Positions 35,112 through 43,996 of a stretch of 64,000 nt of DNA are shown piece by piece. Numbering within the stretch: position 1 is the first letter of the stretch; each line of letters begins with the position of its first letter. Position numbers and translations under genes: made by a program. Source of the stretch: Catonella sp963539695. GTDB taxonomy: Bacteria; Bacillota; Clostridia; Lachnospirales; Lachnospiraceae. Under the pieces are notes generated by a model. It was not told the DNA's origin, did no database searches, and worked only from the letters and a program-made list of their open reading frames with translations. The stretch lies in NCBI GenBank assembly GCA_963539695.1, contig CAUTOC010000003.1, positions 1 through 64,000 of the forward strand. The letters are read 5' to 3'.

Positions 35112-35210
35112 ATGAGCGAAGAATTAATAAAAAGAAAAATAATCAGAGGCTTAATTCTTGCAGTACTTGCCATATTAGTGAATATATTAGCAGGTTCAAT
35201 ATTGATATAA
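35112..35210 (+). CDS. Small membrane peptide, 32 residues
   Basis: ATG 35112 with TAAGGA upstream opens a 32-residue frame: a charged MSEELIKRKIIRG head and one hydrophobic helix (about residues 13-32) with no soluble tail. The charged-then-hydrophobic layout and good ribosome binding site suggest a real single-pass micropeptide, though composition bias could mimic this. It sits alone between the toxin remnant and the CIRCE element. No family was recognised. Confidence 0.5.
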   Translation: MSEELIKRKIIRGLILAVLAILVNILAGSILI

Positions 35211-35240
35211 AACATTAATTCCTAATAATAGCAGATTTTA

Positions 35241-35267
35241 TTAGCACTCGATAAAAAAGAGTGCTAA
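35241..35267. promoter_or_regulatory. CIRCE operator (HrcA binding site)
   Basis: TTAGCACTC, nine bases, GAGTGCTAA: a perfect CIRCE element, recognised by the heat-shock repressor HrcA. It ends seven bases before the -35 of the htpG promoter, so HrcA bound here could block RNA polymerase. Confidence 0.93.
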
Positions 35268-35274
35268 TAAAATC

Positions 35275-35303
35275 TTGACAACTATCGAAATCAGTATTAT
35301 TAT
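35275..35303 (+). promoter_or_regulatory. Sigma-A promoter of htpG
   Basis: TTGACA, 17 bases, TATTAT. The predicted transcript start is at about 35310, where a hairpin begins. Confidence 0.8.
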
Positions 35304-35309
35304 AATAAT

Positions 35310-35336
35310 CGAACAGTTTACCACTGTTCGGTTTTT
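35310..35336 (+). other. 5'-terminal hairpin of htpG leader
   Basis: CGAACAGT and ACTGTTCG pair perfectly around TTACC, followed by GTTTTT. It looks like an intrinsic terminator but lies at the predicted 5' end of the mRNA. It may protect the transcript from 5' decay or act as a promoter-proximal attenuator. Confidence 0.6.
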
Positions 35337-35423
35337 ATCTTTTAAATAGATAAAAAGTATAAAAACAAATAATATATGCTGATACAAAAATAAAAAATAT
35401 ATGAATATAAGGAGAAAAATGCA

Positions 35424-37394
35424 ATGGGAAATATTGAAAAAGGTTCATTATCAATTACTTCGGAAAACATATTTCCGATTATTAAAAAATGGCTCTACTC
35501 AGACCATGACATTTTTTTAAGAGAGCTTGTTTCAAATGCCTGTGATGCTATAACAAAACTTAAAAAATTAGACAGTATAGGTGAATGGAAAGTCCCTGCT
35601 GATAACAAGTTCAGAGTAGATGTTATAACTGACAGTGAAGCAAAGACTATAACCATTATTGATAACGGTATAGGTATGACAGCTGAGGAAGTTAAAAAAT
35701 ACATCAATCAGATAGCATTTTCAGGAGCACAGAGTTTCCTTGAGCAGTATAAGGATAAGGCAAGTGAAGAGCAGATTATAGGTCATTTCGGACTTGGTTT
35801 TTACTCAGCCTTCATGGTAGCCGGAAGAGTTACCATAGATACCCTTTCTTATAAAGAAGGTGAAAAGGCTGTCCACTGGGCTTCCGATGAAGGTGTTGAC
35901 TTTACTATGGAAGACGGTGACAGGACTGAGCGTGGAACTAAGATTACCCTTTACTTAAATGATGATTGCTATGAATTTGCCAATGAATATAGAGTTAAGG
36001 AAATTTTAGAGAAATACTGTTCATTTATGCCGGTTGAAATCTACTATACCAATGCAAATGTGGTTAAGACCGAGAAAACAGAAGTAGTAGAAGATAAAGA
36101 AGGTGGGAAGAAGGAAGAGGCACCTAAGCCTATAAATGAAATCCACCCACTTTGGACAAAACATCCAAATGAGGTTAAGGAAGAAGATTATAAAGAATTT
36201 TATAGAAAAGTGTTCAGAGATTACAAAGAGCCGCTTTTCTGGATTCACCTCAATATGGATTATCCGTTTAATCTGAAGGGTATCCTTTACTTTCCTAAGA
36301 TTAATAACGAGTACGAGGCAGCGGAAGGAACTATCAAGCTTTACAACAATCAGGTATTTATTGCGGACAATATTAAGGAAGTTATTCCTGAGTTCCTTCT
36401 CTTATTAAAGGGTGTAATTGACTGCCCTGATTTACCGCTTAATGTATCAAGAAGTGCTTTGCAGAATGACGGATTTGTGAAAAAAATATCAGACTATATA
36501 ACAAAAAAGGTAGCTGAGAAACTTTCGGGACTTTGTAAGACGGATAGAGAAAACTATGAAAAATATTGGGATGACATAAGTCCGTTTATTAAATACGGTT
36601 GCTTAAAGGACGATAAGTTTGAAGAGAAAATGAAGGAATTCATCCTCTTTAAGGACTTAAATGATAAGTTTGTAACCTTCGATGACTATGTAAAAACGAT
36701 TGAGCCTGAGAAGGAAGAAGCGGCAGAAGAAAAAGCTGAGGAAGAAAATAAAGAAGAGACAGCTGATGCAGAGCCTGAAAAACCTAAAAAGATAATTTAC
36801 TATGTAACTGATATGCGTGAGCAAAGCCAGTATGTCAATATGTTTAAGGAGCATGGGCTTAATGCGGTTGTACTTTCACATAGAATAGACCAGCCGTTTA
36901 TGAATGCACTTGAGATGAAAAATGATGATCTTAAATTTGAGCGTATTGATTCTAAAGTCAATGCTATGGCAAAAAATGAAATACCGGAAGAAGAACTTAA
37001 AACTCTGACAGCCGATTTGTCTGAACTTTTTAAGAAGGCTCTTGGTAAAGAGAAACTTGAAATTAAGGTGGAAAGCCTTAAAAATGAAAATGTTTCTTCT
37101 ATGATTACTGTTTCTGAAGAAATGCGAAGAATGCAGGAAATGATGAAACAGTATGGAATGGGAACTATGGGAGATAATCCTTTTGAGGCAGGCGAGGTAC
37201 TTGTACTTAACAGTAACAATACCCTTGTTAAATATCTGCTTTCAAATAAAGAAGAGGCTGACAATGAAAAAGTCAAACTTTTCTGTGAACAGCTTTATGA
37301 CCTTGCAGCTATTGCAAACCGTCCTTTAGCACCGGAGGCTATGACTAAGTTTATAGCAAGGAGTAATGAAATATTAAAGCGTTTGGCTGAATAA
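35424..37394 (+). CDS. htpG: Molecular chaperone HtpG (Hsp90)
   Basis: A 656-residue bacterial Hsp90. The N-terminal GHKL ATPase domain shows FLRELVSNACDAITKL, IDNGIGMTAEEV and IGHFGLGFYSAFMVAGR. The middle domain has ALFWIHLNMDYPFNLKG-like sequence and PLNVSRSALQNDG, and a C-terminal dimerisation domain follows. An acidic insert rich in Glu and Ala (about residues 429-455) precedes the last third. AAGGAG lies ten bases upstream. Control by the upstream CIRCE is predicted, placing htpG under HrcA. Bacillus subtilis htpG is not in the HrcA regulon. Confidence 0.95.
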   Translation: MGNIEKGSLSITSENIFPIIKKWLYSDHDIFLRELVSNACDAITKLKKLDSIGEWKVPADNKFRVDVITDSEAKTITIIDNGIGMTAEEVKKYINQIAFSGAQSFLEQYKDKASEEQIIGHFGLGFYSAFMVAGRVTIDTLSYKEGEKAVHWASDEGVDFTMEDGDRTERGTKITLYLNDDCYEFANEYRVKEILEKYCSFMPVEIYYTNANVVKTEKTEVVEDKEGGKKEEAPKPINEIHPLWTKHPNEVKEEDYKEFYRKVFRDYKEPLFWIHLNMDYPFNLKGILYFPKINNEYEAAEGTIKLYNNQVFIADNIKEVIPEFLLLLKGVIDCPDLPLNVSRSALQNDGFVKKISDYITKKVAEKLSGLCKTDRENYEKYWDDISPFIKYGCLKDDKFEEKMKEFILFKDLNDKFVTFDDYVKTIEPEKEEAAEEKAEEENKEETADAEPEKPKKIIYYVTDMREQSQYVNMFKEHGLNAVVLSHRIDQPFMNALEMKNDDLKFERIDSKVNAMAKNEIPEEELKTLTADLSELFKKALGKEKLEIKVESLKNENVSSMITVSEEMRRMQEMMKQYGMGTMGDNPFEAGEVLVLNSNNTLVKYLLSNKEEADNEKVKLFCEQLYDLAAIANRPLAPEAMTKFIARSNEILKRLAE

Positions 37395-37399
37395 AAATA

Positions 37400-37429
37400 A
37401 AAGGACAGGGTATTATGCCTTGTCCTTTT
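37400..37429 (+). terminator. htpG terminator
   Basis: AAAGGACAGGG and CCTTGTCCTTT pair over 11 positions (one G-T) with a short loop, followed by TTTTG. Confidence 0.8.
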
Positions 37430-37614
37430 GTATACTGAGAAATTTGATTTGTGAATTAATTGTGTAATATCTATAAAATTTTAAACTGAAATAGTATATA
37501 AAAAGTAAAGTAATTTTAAAAGCTTGTTTATAGACAAAAATACGCTATAATGGTAATATTGATAAGTAATGAGTAATGTCAGTTTAGTATAAAAAAATAT
37601 AGGAGATAAAATTT

Positions 37615-40563
37615 ATGAGAAAATTAAAGACCGCTTTATCCTTAACCTTATGTGCAGGGCTTTTTTTAGGTTCTGTTACAGGGGTTTCGGCTCAGGTAAA
37701 AAAAGATCCCTTACTTGATGCTAAGAATGCAAACTATCAGTATCAGTTTGACAGTATTAATGTAATGAAGGCTTGGAAATTACTGAAAGAAAAGGGATAT
37801 ACCAAAACTAAAATCGGTGTAATGGATACAGGTGTAGACTCCTTACATGAAGATCTTAAAAAGAACTTAAAAGAGTATGTGCAGGTTAGAAAAGGAGTTG
37901 TAAAGAAAGCAGTTGCAGATGCTGATGAGCATGGAACCCATGTTTCAGGCATTATGGCGGCAACTTACGGCAACGGCAAGGGCGGAAGCGGAATTGCAAA
38001 CGGTCCTGATAATGATATGGCTGAACTTTATGTGGTTGGAGTTCAGGAAGAGGACGGCTCAATCAATGATGTAGATATGATAAAGGCAATGGAATACTTT
38101 AAGGAAAAGGGAGTTAAGGTTGTAAATATGAGCCTTGGCGGATACGGTTATGACGACAATGTCCACAAGGCTATGAAGGCGGCTTATGATGCAGGCATAA
38201 CACTTATAGCGGCTTCAGGAAATGATGATACAAATAAAGACAGCTCGCCTTCTTCATTTAAGGAGGTGCTTTCAGTAAATTCATCTGATTCGGAAAATGG
38301 GACTTCGTATTTTTCAAATTATGGTTTTACTTCTGATATATCAGCACCGGGTTCTTCTGTACCAAGTACAGTACCGGGAGACAGATATGTTGCCTTCTCA
38401 GGAACATCTATGGCTTCACCTGTTGTAGCCGGAGTGGCTTCACTTATGCTTTCTGCCAATAAGGATCTGACTCCGAGACAGGTATATGACATACTCTGCG
38501 GTACTGCCAATAAAGCTATGCTTAATGGCAAATTTTTTGATGAAAGACAGTATGGCTACGGCATTGTAGATGCCTATGCGGCGGTAAAGGCAGCCTATGA
38601 GATGAAAGAGAATCCTACTGATAAGGTTGACAGTATCTTTGTTAAAAATAAAACACTTACAGTGCCTAAGGGTTATGAAATGGCATTAGAAACTTTGCTT
38701 TCACCATTTACAAGCACAGCTAAAGTGACTTGGTCAAGCAGTGATGAAAAAGTTGCCACAGTAAATGAAGATGGTTATGTAAAGGGACTTAGCGTAGGAC
38801 ACACAACCATAACAGTTAAGGCAGGTGATAAAGAAGCTACAGTTTCTGTAAATGTTGCAGAAGATATGCTTCCTTCTAAGCTTGAAATTTTAAAGGCAAA
38901 AAAGGTTATTTCTGTTGGCGAACTGGATGTAACTTTTGTAAATGTTACTCCTGATGAAGCTTTGGTTAAGGAGTTTTATGCAACAAGCAGTAATACGGAA
39001 GTTGCAGTAGCTTATTCAAATTATGGTGTAAAGGGTATAAAGCCGGGTAAAGCAACTATTACTTTTAAAACAGTTAACGGAATAGAAGAAAAGTATGAGG
39101 TTACTGTAAAGCCTGCTGTGGCTGATATTAAATTTACTAAAAAGACAGATAAACTTAAAGTAGGGAAGAAATTTAAGTTTGAGGCAGATACTCTAAATTC
39201 AGCCGGTAAGCAGAATGTGGCTGTTAAAGGAGTTGAATGGAGCGTTACAGATACAAGACTTGCCAAGATTGATAAAAAAACAGGTGAACTTACAGCAAAG
39301 AAAGCAGGAAAAGTTTTTGTAAAGGCTACAGCAAAGGGCTTAAAGGAAGACGGAAAAAATAAAATTGCTAAAGTGATTAAGGTAGAGCTTGTAGGAAAGT
39401 CACAGCCAAAAGATAAAAAAGATAATAAGCAGATAGACAAGAAAATGGGTAATAAGGTTAAGGCAAGCCATATTGAAAACGACGAGGCTATGTTTAAATC
39501 AAAAGCTAATGACCTTATTGACAATCTTTATACAGCTCTTGAAGTAAACCGCACTAAATATGCAGATAAGGTATTAAAGGCTGCATTTGAGTTAAAGAAA
39601 GAAGCGCGTGAATATGTAGCTAATGCTAAATTTGATACTGAGCTTTATAAATCAGGTTTTGATGAAGAGATACAGACATTCGGACTTATTCCGGCAGGAA
39701 AACTTGCAGATTATAAGATGCGCTTTAAAGCTTTGGCAAGTTATGATATAATAAGAACAGGTTATAATTTTAATTTTAAAAGTCTTAAAAATGATATTTA
39801 TAAGATGGTAAATGAAGGCTATAAGGCAATTGACAAGACTGCTTTCAATGAATATTATGCACAGATTATTGATGCCAAGTATTCTAAAGTTTTGGCTGAT
39901 ATTAAAAATGCGAATGATATATTAGGACTTGCAAAAGCAGATGCCGCTTCTTTAGAACTTCCACAGGGAAGAGATATGGAGCTTAGAGGTCTTAGGGGCA
40001 TAGAAGACTTAAATGCCGTATTTACAAACAATGACATTAAAGTGATTAAGAGAATACTCAAAAGACAGCTTGATTCTTATGTGAATGGTGAACTTAAAAT
40101 GTCAGGCTATAAAAAGGGTATTAAGGGACTTAAAAAGGACTTAAAAGGCTATAAAAAAGATATTGACAAAACTCTTTATGTAGGTGAAATGTTTGATAAA
40201 GCGGATGCTTATATAAAGAAAATGGTTAAGAAAACAGGCATTGAGTACGAGAAAACTTCTATCGGCGATATGAAGCGGGCAATGGCAGTAATTGATAAAG
40301 TAATGTCAAACTTTGATATTAAAGATTATTCATCAGAAGGCTGGGAAAAGATAAAGTCAGCTTATAATGATATAAATGATGTGATAAGCAGTTCTTGGTA
40401 CAAGGCAGAAGCTTATAAGCTTGATGAAAAGCTGAAGAAAAAACTTTCTAAGATAAAGAATGCTAAAGAGGAAAAAGCGGAAAAGGAAAAGAAGAAAGCT
40501 AAGAATAAAGGTAATACCTCTTCCGGTAAGCCTGAAAAGATGGAAGAAGGCTCAAAGAAGTAA
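37615..40563 (+). CDS. Secreted subtilisin-like serine protease (S8) with Ig-like domains
   Basis: A 982-residue exported protease. A signal peptide (about residues 1-27, ending VSAQ) is followed by the S8 catalytic domain, with Asp71 in GVMDTGVD, His106 in DEHGTHVSG, Asn203 in AASGND and Ser265 in SGTSMASPVVAG. BIG2-like bacterial Ig domains follow (VTWSSSDEKVATVNEDGYV, about residues 370-420, and weaker repeats to about 600). The last ~380 residues are Lys-rich helical sequence of no recognised family. The region between signal peptide and catalytic domain is too short for the usual I9 pro-domain. No LPxTG or SLH anchor was seen, so the basic tail may hold it in the wall. Confidence 0.88.
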   Translation: MRKLKTALSLTLCAGLFLGSVTGVSAQVKKDPLLDAKNANYQYQFDSINVMKAWKLLKEKGYTKTKIGVMDTGVDSLHEDLKKNLKEYVQVRKGVVKKAVADADEHGTHVSGIMAATYGNGKGGSGIANGPDNDMAELYVVGVQEEDGSINDVDMIKAMEYFKEKGVKVVNMSLGGYGYDDNVHKAMKAAYDAGITLIAASGNDDTNKDSSPSSFKEVLSVNSSDSENGTSYFSNYGFTSDISAPGSSVPSTVPGDRYVAFSGTSMASPVVAGVASLMLSANKDLTPRQVYDILCGTANKAMLNGKFFDERQYGYGIVDAYAAVKAAYEMKENPTDKVDSIFVKNKTLTVPKGYEMALETLLSPFTSTAKVTWSSSDEKVATVNEDGYVKGLSVGHTTITVKAGDKEATVSVNVAEDMLPSKLEILKAKKVISVGELDVTFVNVTPDEALVKEFYATSSNTEVAVAYSNYGVKGIKPGKATITFKTVNGIEEKYEVTVKPAVADIKFTKKTDKLKVGKKFKFEADTLNSAGKQNVAVKGVEWSVTDTRLAKIDKKTGELTAKKAGKVFVKATAKGLKEDGKNKIAKVIKVELVGKSQPKDKKDNKQIDKKMGNKVKASHIENDEAMFKSKANDLIDNLYTALEVNRTKYADKVLKAAFELKKEAREYVANAKFDTELYKSGFDEEIQTFGLIPAGKLADYKMRFKALASYDIIRTGYNFNFKSLKNDIYKMVNEGYKAIDKTAFNEYYAQIIDAKYSKVLADIKNANDILGLAKADAASLELPQGRDMELRGLRGIEDLNAVFTNNDIKVIKRILKRQLDSYVNGELKMSGYKKGIKGLKKDLKGYKKDIDKTLYVGEMFDKADAYIKKMVKKTGIEYEKTSIGDMKRAMAVIDKVMSNFDIKDYSSEGWEKIKSAYNDINDVISSSWYKAEAYKLDEKLKKKLSKIKNAKEEKAEKEKKKAKNKGNTSSGKPEKMEEGSKK

Positions 40564-40590
40564 CCCTAGCTTATAATAAACAATACTTAC

Positions 40591-40634
40591 AGCATATCGT
40601 AATTATTTTAATTTTAGGATTTTTGCGATATGCT
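40591..40634. other. Inverted repeat after subtilase gene
   Basis: AGCATATCG and CGATATGCT, nine perfect pairs around a 26-base AT-rich loop. The position fits a weak terminator or an operator for the next gene. Confidence 0.4.
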
Positions 40635-40673
40635 TGAGGTGGTTTATGGGACTAAGTGAGATTGGAGGAGGTT

Positions 40674-41588
40674 ATGGATAAAGAAACAATAAGCTTTGAC
40701 TCATCGGACGGGAAAAGCAAAGTGGCAGGATATATTTATACAGAAAACCATGTAAAACCTAAGGCAGTAATCCAGTTATCACATGGCATGTGTGAATATA
40801 TAGAGCGTTATGAGTGGTTAGCTGACTTCTTTACAGGAAGAGGCTATGTATTTGCAGGAAATGACCACCTAGGACATGGGAACAGTTCCGCCATATCAGA
40901 ATACGGCATCTTTGACGAAGAACATGTAGAGATGGACTTAAAAAAGATGAATGATATTTTGAGAGAAAAATATCCTCTTCTTCCAATCATTCTCTACGGG
41001 CATAGCATGGGCAGCTTTTTTGCAAGGTGGTATGCTTCACGTTATCCCGATACTATAGACGGGCTTATTATAAGCGGAACGGCAGGACCCGCAATTATAA
41101 ATGTAATAGGTAGAATGTTAGCGGGTTTTATTGCAAATACTCATAAAAAAGGATATGTTTCAAAACTTTTGGTAAAATTAAGTTTTGGAAATTATCTTAA
41201 AAGAATACCTGATGCGAAGTCTTTTGGAGACTGGCTTACACATGATAGGGCTGTCATAGATAGATATAGAGCAGATCCTAAGTGTAATTTTAAATTTTCG
41301 GCAAAAGGATATCATTCAATGTTAACTGCACTTACAGTAGTAAGCAGGAAAGAATGGGCAAGAAGTTTGCCCAAAGATATCAGCATACTACAGATTGCAG
41401 GTGCCGAAGATCCTGTAGGAAATTATGGCGTAGGCGTAAGGAAAGTTACCAAACTCTTGAAAGATGCAGGAATAAAAGATGTCACCGAATACATAGATGA
41501 AACAGGTAGACATGAACTGCATAACGAGATAAATAAAACAGAAATAATGAAAAAAGTCGTAAATTGGCTTGATAATAGATTTAGTTAA
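40674..41588 (+). CDS. Alpha/beta hydrolase, monoacylglycerol lipase/lysophospholipase-like
   Basis: A 304-residue hydrolase of the Hydrolase_4 (serine aminopeptidase S33) group. The oxyanion region HGMCEYIERYEWLADFF and the nucleophile elbow YGHSMGSFFARW (Ser111) are present. A catalytic Asp in GAEDPVGNYG and a His in TGRHELHNE complete the triad. ATG 40674 has GGAGGAGG just upstream; an in-frame GTG at 40656 precedes that site. Likely releases fatty acid from monoacylglycerols or lysophospholipids. It is followed after 15 bases by the cyclic-nucleotide-binding protein and probably co-transcribed with it. Confidence 0.85.
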   Translation: MDKETISFDSSDGKSKVAGYIYTENHVKPKAVIQLSHGMCEYIERYEWLADFFTGRGYVFAGNDHLGHGNSSAISEYGIFDEEHVEMDLKKMNDILREKYPLLPIILYGHSMGSFFARWYASRYPDTIDGLIISGTAGPAIINVIGRMLAGFIANTHKKGYVSKLLVKLSFGNYLKRIPDAKSFGDWLTHDRAVIDRYRADPKCNFKFSAKGYHSMLTALTVVSRKEWARSLPKDISILQIAGAEDPVGNYGVGVRKVTKLLKDAGIKDVTEYIDETGRHELHNEINKTEIMKKVVNWLDNRFS

Positions 41589-41603
41589 AATCGGGGAGAA
41601 GAT

Positions 41604-43895
41604 ATGTCAGAATTTATTGTGAAAGCAGGGGAAACATTTACTACAGCAGGAAAGTCTATTGATAAAATTTGGATTATAAAGAGCGGAAGAGTTAGGGTTG
41701 AATGTGCCGGAGGCAGTTATGAACTTAGTCCCGGAGATGTAATCGGAGTGTGTGAAGTCTTTTTAGAGGTACATTTTTTTAATTATGTAGCAATAGAAGA
41801 TACAACGGCGTATACTTATCCTTTGGTAAGTGTAGAATCGGTAGACTCCATTATTAACTCAAATCCGGATATTGCAAGGATTTTTATACGCTCTTGTATA
41901 AGGCAGATTACAAAGCTTATCGATTCATACAGAACTGAGCAGGTAAGATGTAATGAAATTTATGACAGCCTTAAAGCATGTTATAATATTTATGTTAACC
42001 TTGTAAGTTATGTAGGTTTGGAGTTGAAGCGTAATGAAGATATTGAAAGTTTAGAAGCATATTCAAACAATGAAGAAATAGACTTTTGGCTGTCGGGATA
42101 TTATGAAGGGCTGGGAAGAATTTATGCAGGTGAAAATTATAAACATCTCATATCCGAGCCTGATATATCAATAGGAATGTTGAGGAAAGGATGCCTGGAT
42201 GCAAGAAAAGCCGTTCAGCTTATGGGCGACAGGTATCAGTTTGTAAAAAAATGTCTGAATCATTATTTTCTTGGAGAAGATGGTGGACTTTTTAACAAAC
42301 TTTTGGAGGTATTTGAGAGATTTTCAGCAGATGCGAATATTAAAAATAATTTCTTGAGTAAGATGAGTGTTATAGTTTGTGAGGCGGGAAAGTTCCCTAT
42401 GAATCCGGGAAATAAACTTACTTCTAGGATAAAACAGTGTTCAGAGGCTTTGAAAAAATTAAAAATAGATTCTGAAGCTGCTGAAAATTCGGCGGAGGAA
42501 AGTGATGAGTCCGGTATTATGGAAGAATTGTATGATTCTTTGGATACTATATTTGATTTTGCAGAAATAGTAGGCAACGAGCGGAGATTTTTTAAGATCA
42601 ATATAAACAAGCTGAATGAACTGGAGGATAAAAATGCAATAGATGATGAAACTATGGCACTCAAAAGAGATATATCAGTAAAGTTTTATCAGATATATTC
42701 AGAAGTATTCTTTAAGAGTTTAGAAAAGGAAATTACTCCGGCTGTCAGGATGTTTTTGTACTTTGGATATATAGATGAAAAACTTGCAGGTAAAGAGTAC
42801 ACAAAAATATTATATCAGTTATCTGAAGAATTTAAGGAAAACAATCCTAAGGAGACAGGAGTTTATACTTTTTATGACTGGCTCTTAGCTATATACAATG
42901 GAGAAAAGAAACCTTGTCGAAATGAATTGGATGTGGATTTTTCAGATCATGTAAGAATGCTTAAAAATACTAAAAAGATTACACAGACAGAAGCGGAGAG
43001 ACTTCTTGAAGACGGTGAAGCTAAAGTATGCTATGAGTTGGATAATATATTTAAAACTGCAAACAAGATTACTTTTGGTAGAGTATCCACCTTCTGTCCG
43101 GTATTTATTGAAGAAAATATTTTAAAAGATTTGATAGAGTGTGTTGTAAAACCGGGCAGTATCAGAAGAAAGCTAAATGCTATTAAATGTGTTGATTATT
43201 CAGCATTTTATAGAGAAACCCTTGCTCTTGGCGATGGAGATATTATGGCAAGGGAGCATATTCATGTAGAAAAACTTCCGGATTTTATTCTTATGCCAAA
43301 TGCAGGAGTAAGAGGAATAATGTGGCAGGAGATAGAAGGCAAAGTAAGAACAACTCCGGGTAGAATGTTTATTTCCATTTTACACATGGAAGATTTGCAG
43401 AATACAATTATAAGAATGACGGGAGAATTTCGCTGGGAGCTTTGTAAGAGAGTACAGGGAGCTAGATGGAATGATGTTACAGATCCTTCACTTACCAGTC
43501 TTTACTGCGATTATGTACAGTTTTACCGCAAAAATAATAATTTAAGTTCCGAAGTGAAAGAAAAGGTAAAACTTAGCTTGCAGCGTTGCCGAAACAGCTT
43601 TAAGGAAATGTTTGTGCAGGATTATATTATTTATATATTGTATGAAGGAACCGGTTCACCAAGGTTAAATAAAGTTGCAAGGCAGATTTTGTTTGAATTT
43701 TGTCCACTGGATGCGGCAGGAATTGAGAGATTATCAAAGAACCCTACTTATGCGGAACTGATAAAACAAAAGCAGTTTAAGCAAGAACAGAAATTGCAAA
43801 GATATGACGGACTTGAAAGAAAATTGTTAAGAGAAACCGGTAGTATTCCTGAGAGTCTAAAGAAGGAAATTGATTTTGTAAAAGGAATAAGATAA
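41604..43895 (+). CDS. Cyclic-nucleotide-binding domain protein, large, function unknown
   Basis: A 763-residue cytosolic protein. The first ~110 residues form a cNMP-binding/Crp-like beta-roll (KIWIIKSGRVRVE, ELSPGDVIGVCEVF). No HTH follows, so it is not a Crp-type transcription factor. The remaining ~650 residues are largely helical, with an acidic stretch at about 295-310, and contain no motif I recognise. Similar multi-domain proteins occur in Lachnospiraceae. No membrane helices were seen. GGGGAGA precedes the ATG. Its coupling to a lipase-like gene is suggestive but gives no firm function. Confidence 0.6.
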   Translation: MSEFIVKAGETFTTAGKSIDKIWIIKSGRVRVECAGGSYELSPGDVIGVCEVFLEVHFFNYVAIEDTTAYTYPLVSVESVDSIINSNPDIARIFIRSCIRQITKLIDSYRTEQVRCNEIYDSLKACYNIYVNLVSYVGLELKRNEDIESLEAYSNNEEIDFWLSGYYEGLGRIYAGENYKHLISEPDISIGMLRKGCLDARKAVQLMGDRYQFVKKCLNHYFLGEDGGLFNKLLEVFERFSADANIKNNFLSKMSVIVCEAGKFPMNPGNKLTSRIKQCSEALKKLKIDSEAAENSAEESDESGIMEELYDSLDTIFDFAEIVGNERRFFKININKLNELEDKNAIDDETMALKRDISVKFYQIYSEVFFKSLEKEITPAVRMFLYFGYIDEKLAGKEYTKILYQLSEEFKENNPKETGVYTFYDWLLAIYNGEKKPCRNELDVDFSDHVRMLKNTKKITQTEAERLLEDGEAKVCYELDNIFKTANKITFGRVSTFCPVFIEENILKDLIECVVKPGSIRRKLNAIKCVDYSAFYRETLALGDGDIMAREHIHVEKLPDFILMPNAGVRGIMWQEIEGKVRTTPGRMFISILHMEDLQNTIIRMTGEFRWELCKRVQGARWNDVTDPSLTSLYCDYVQFYRKNNNLSSEVKEKVKLSLQRCRNSFKEMFVQDYIIYILYEGTGSPRLNKVARQILFEFCPLDAAGIERLSKNPTYAELIKQKQFKQEQKLQRYDGLERKLLRETGSIPESLKKEIDFVKGIR

Positions 43896-43900
43896 TAATA

Positions 43901-43966
43901 AGACTGTTACATTTTAGAAAATAAGCCAAATTTTGGTTTATGTCTTAATGTAACAGTCTGTTTTTT
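43901..43966. terminator. Bidirectional terminator
   Basis: AGACTGTTACAT and ATGTAACAGTCT pair perfectly (12), with an inner AGCCAAA/TTTGGTT stem, and T-runs occur on the + side. It separates the + strand 41604 gene from the convergent ABC-F gene. Confidence 0.85.
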
Positions 43967-43996
43967 ATATTAAATATATGTTAGATAAAATCTGAT

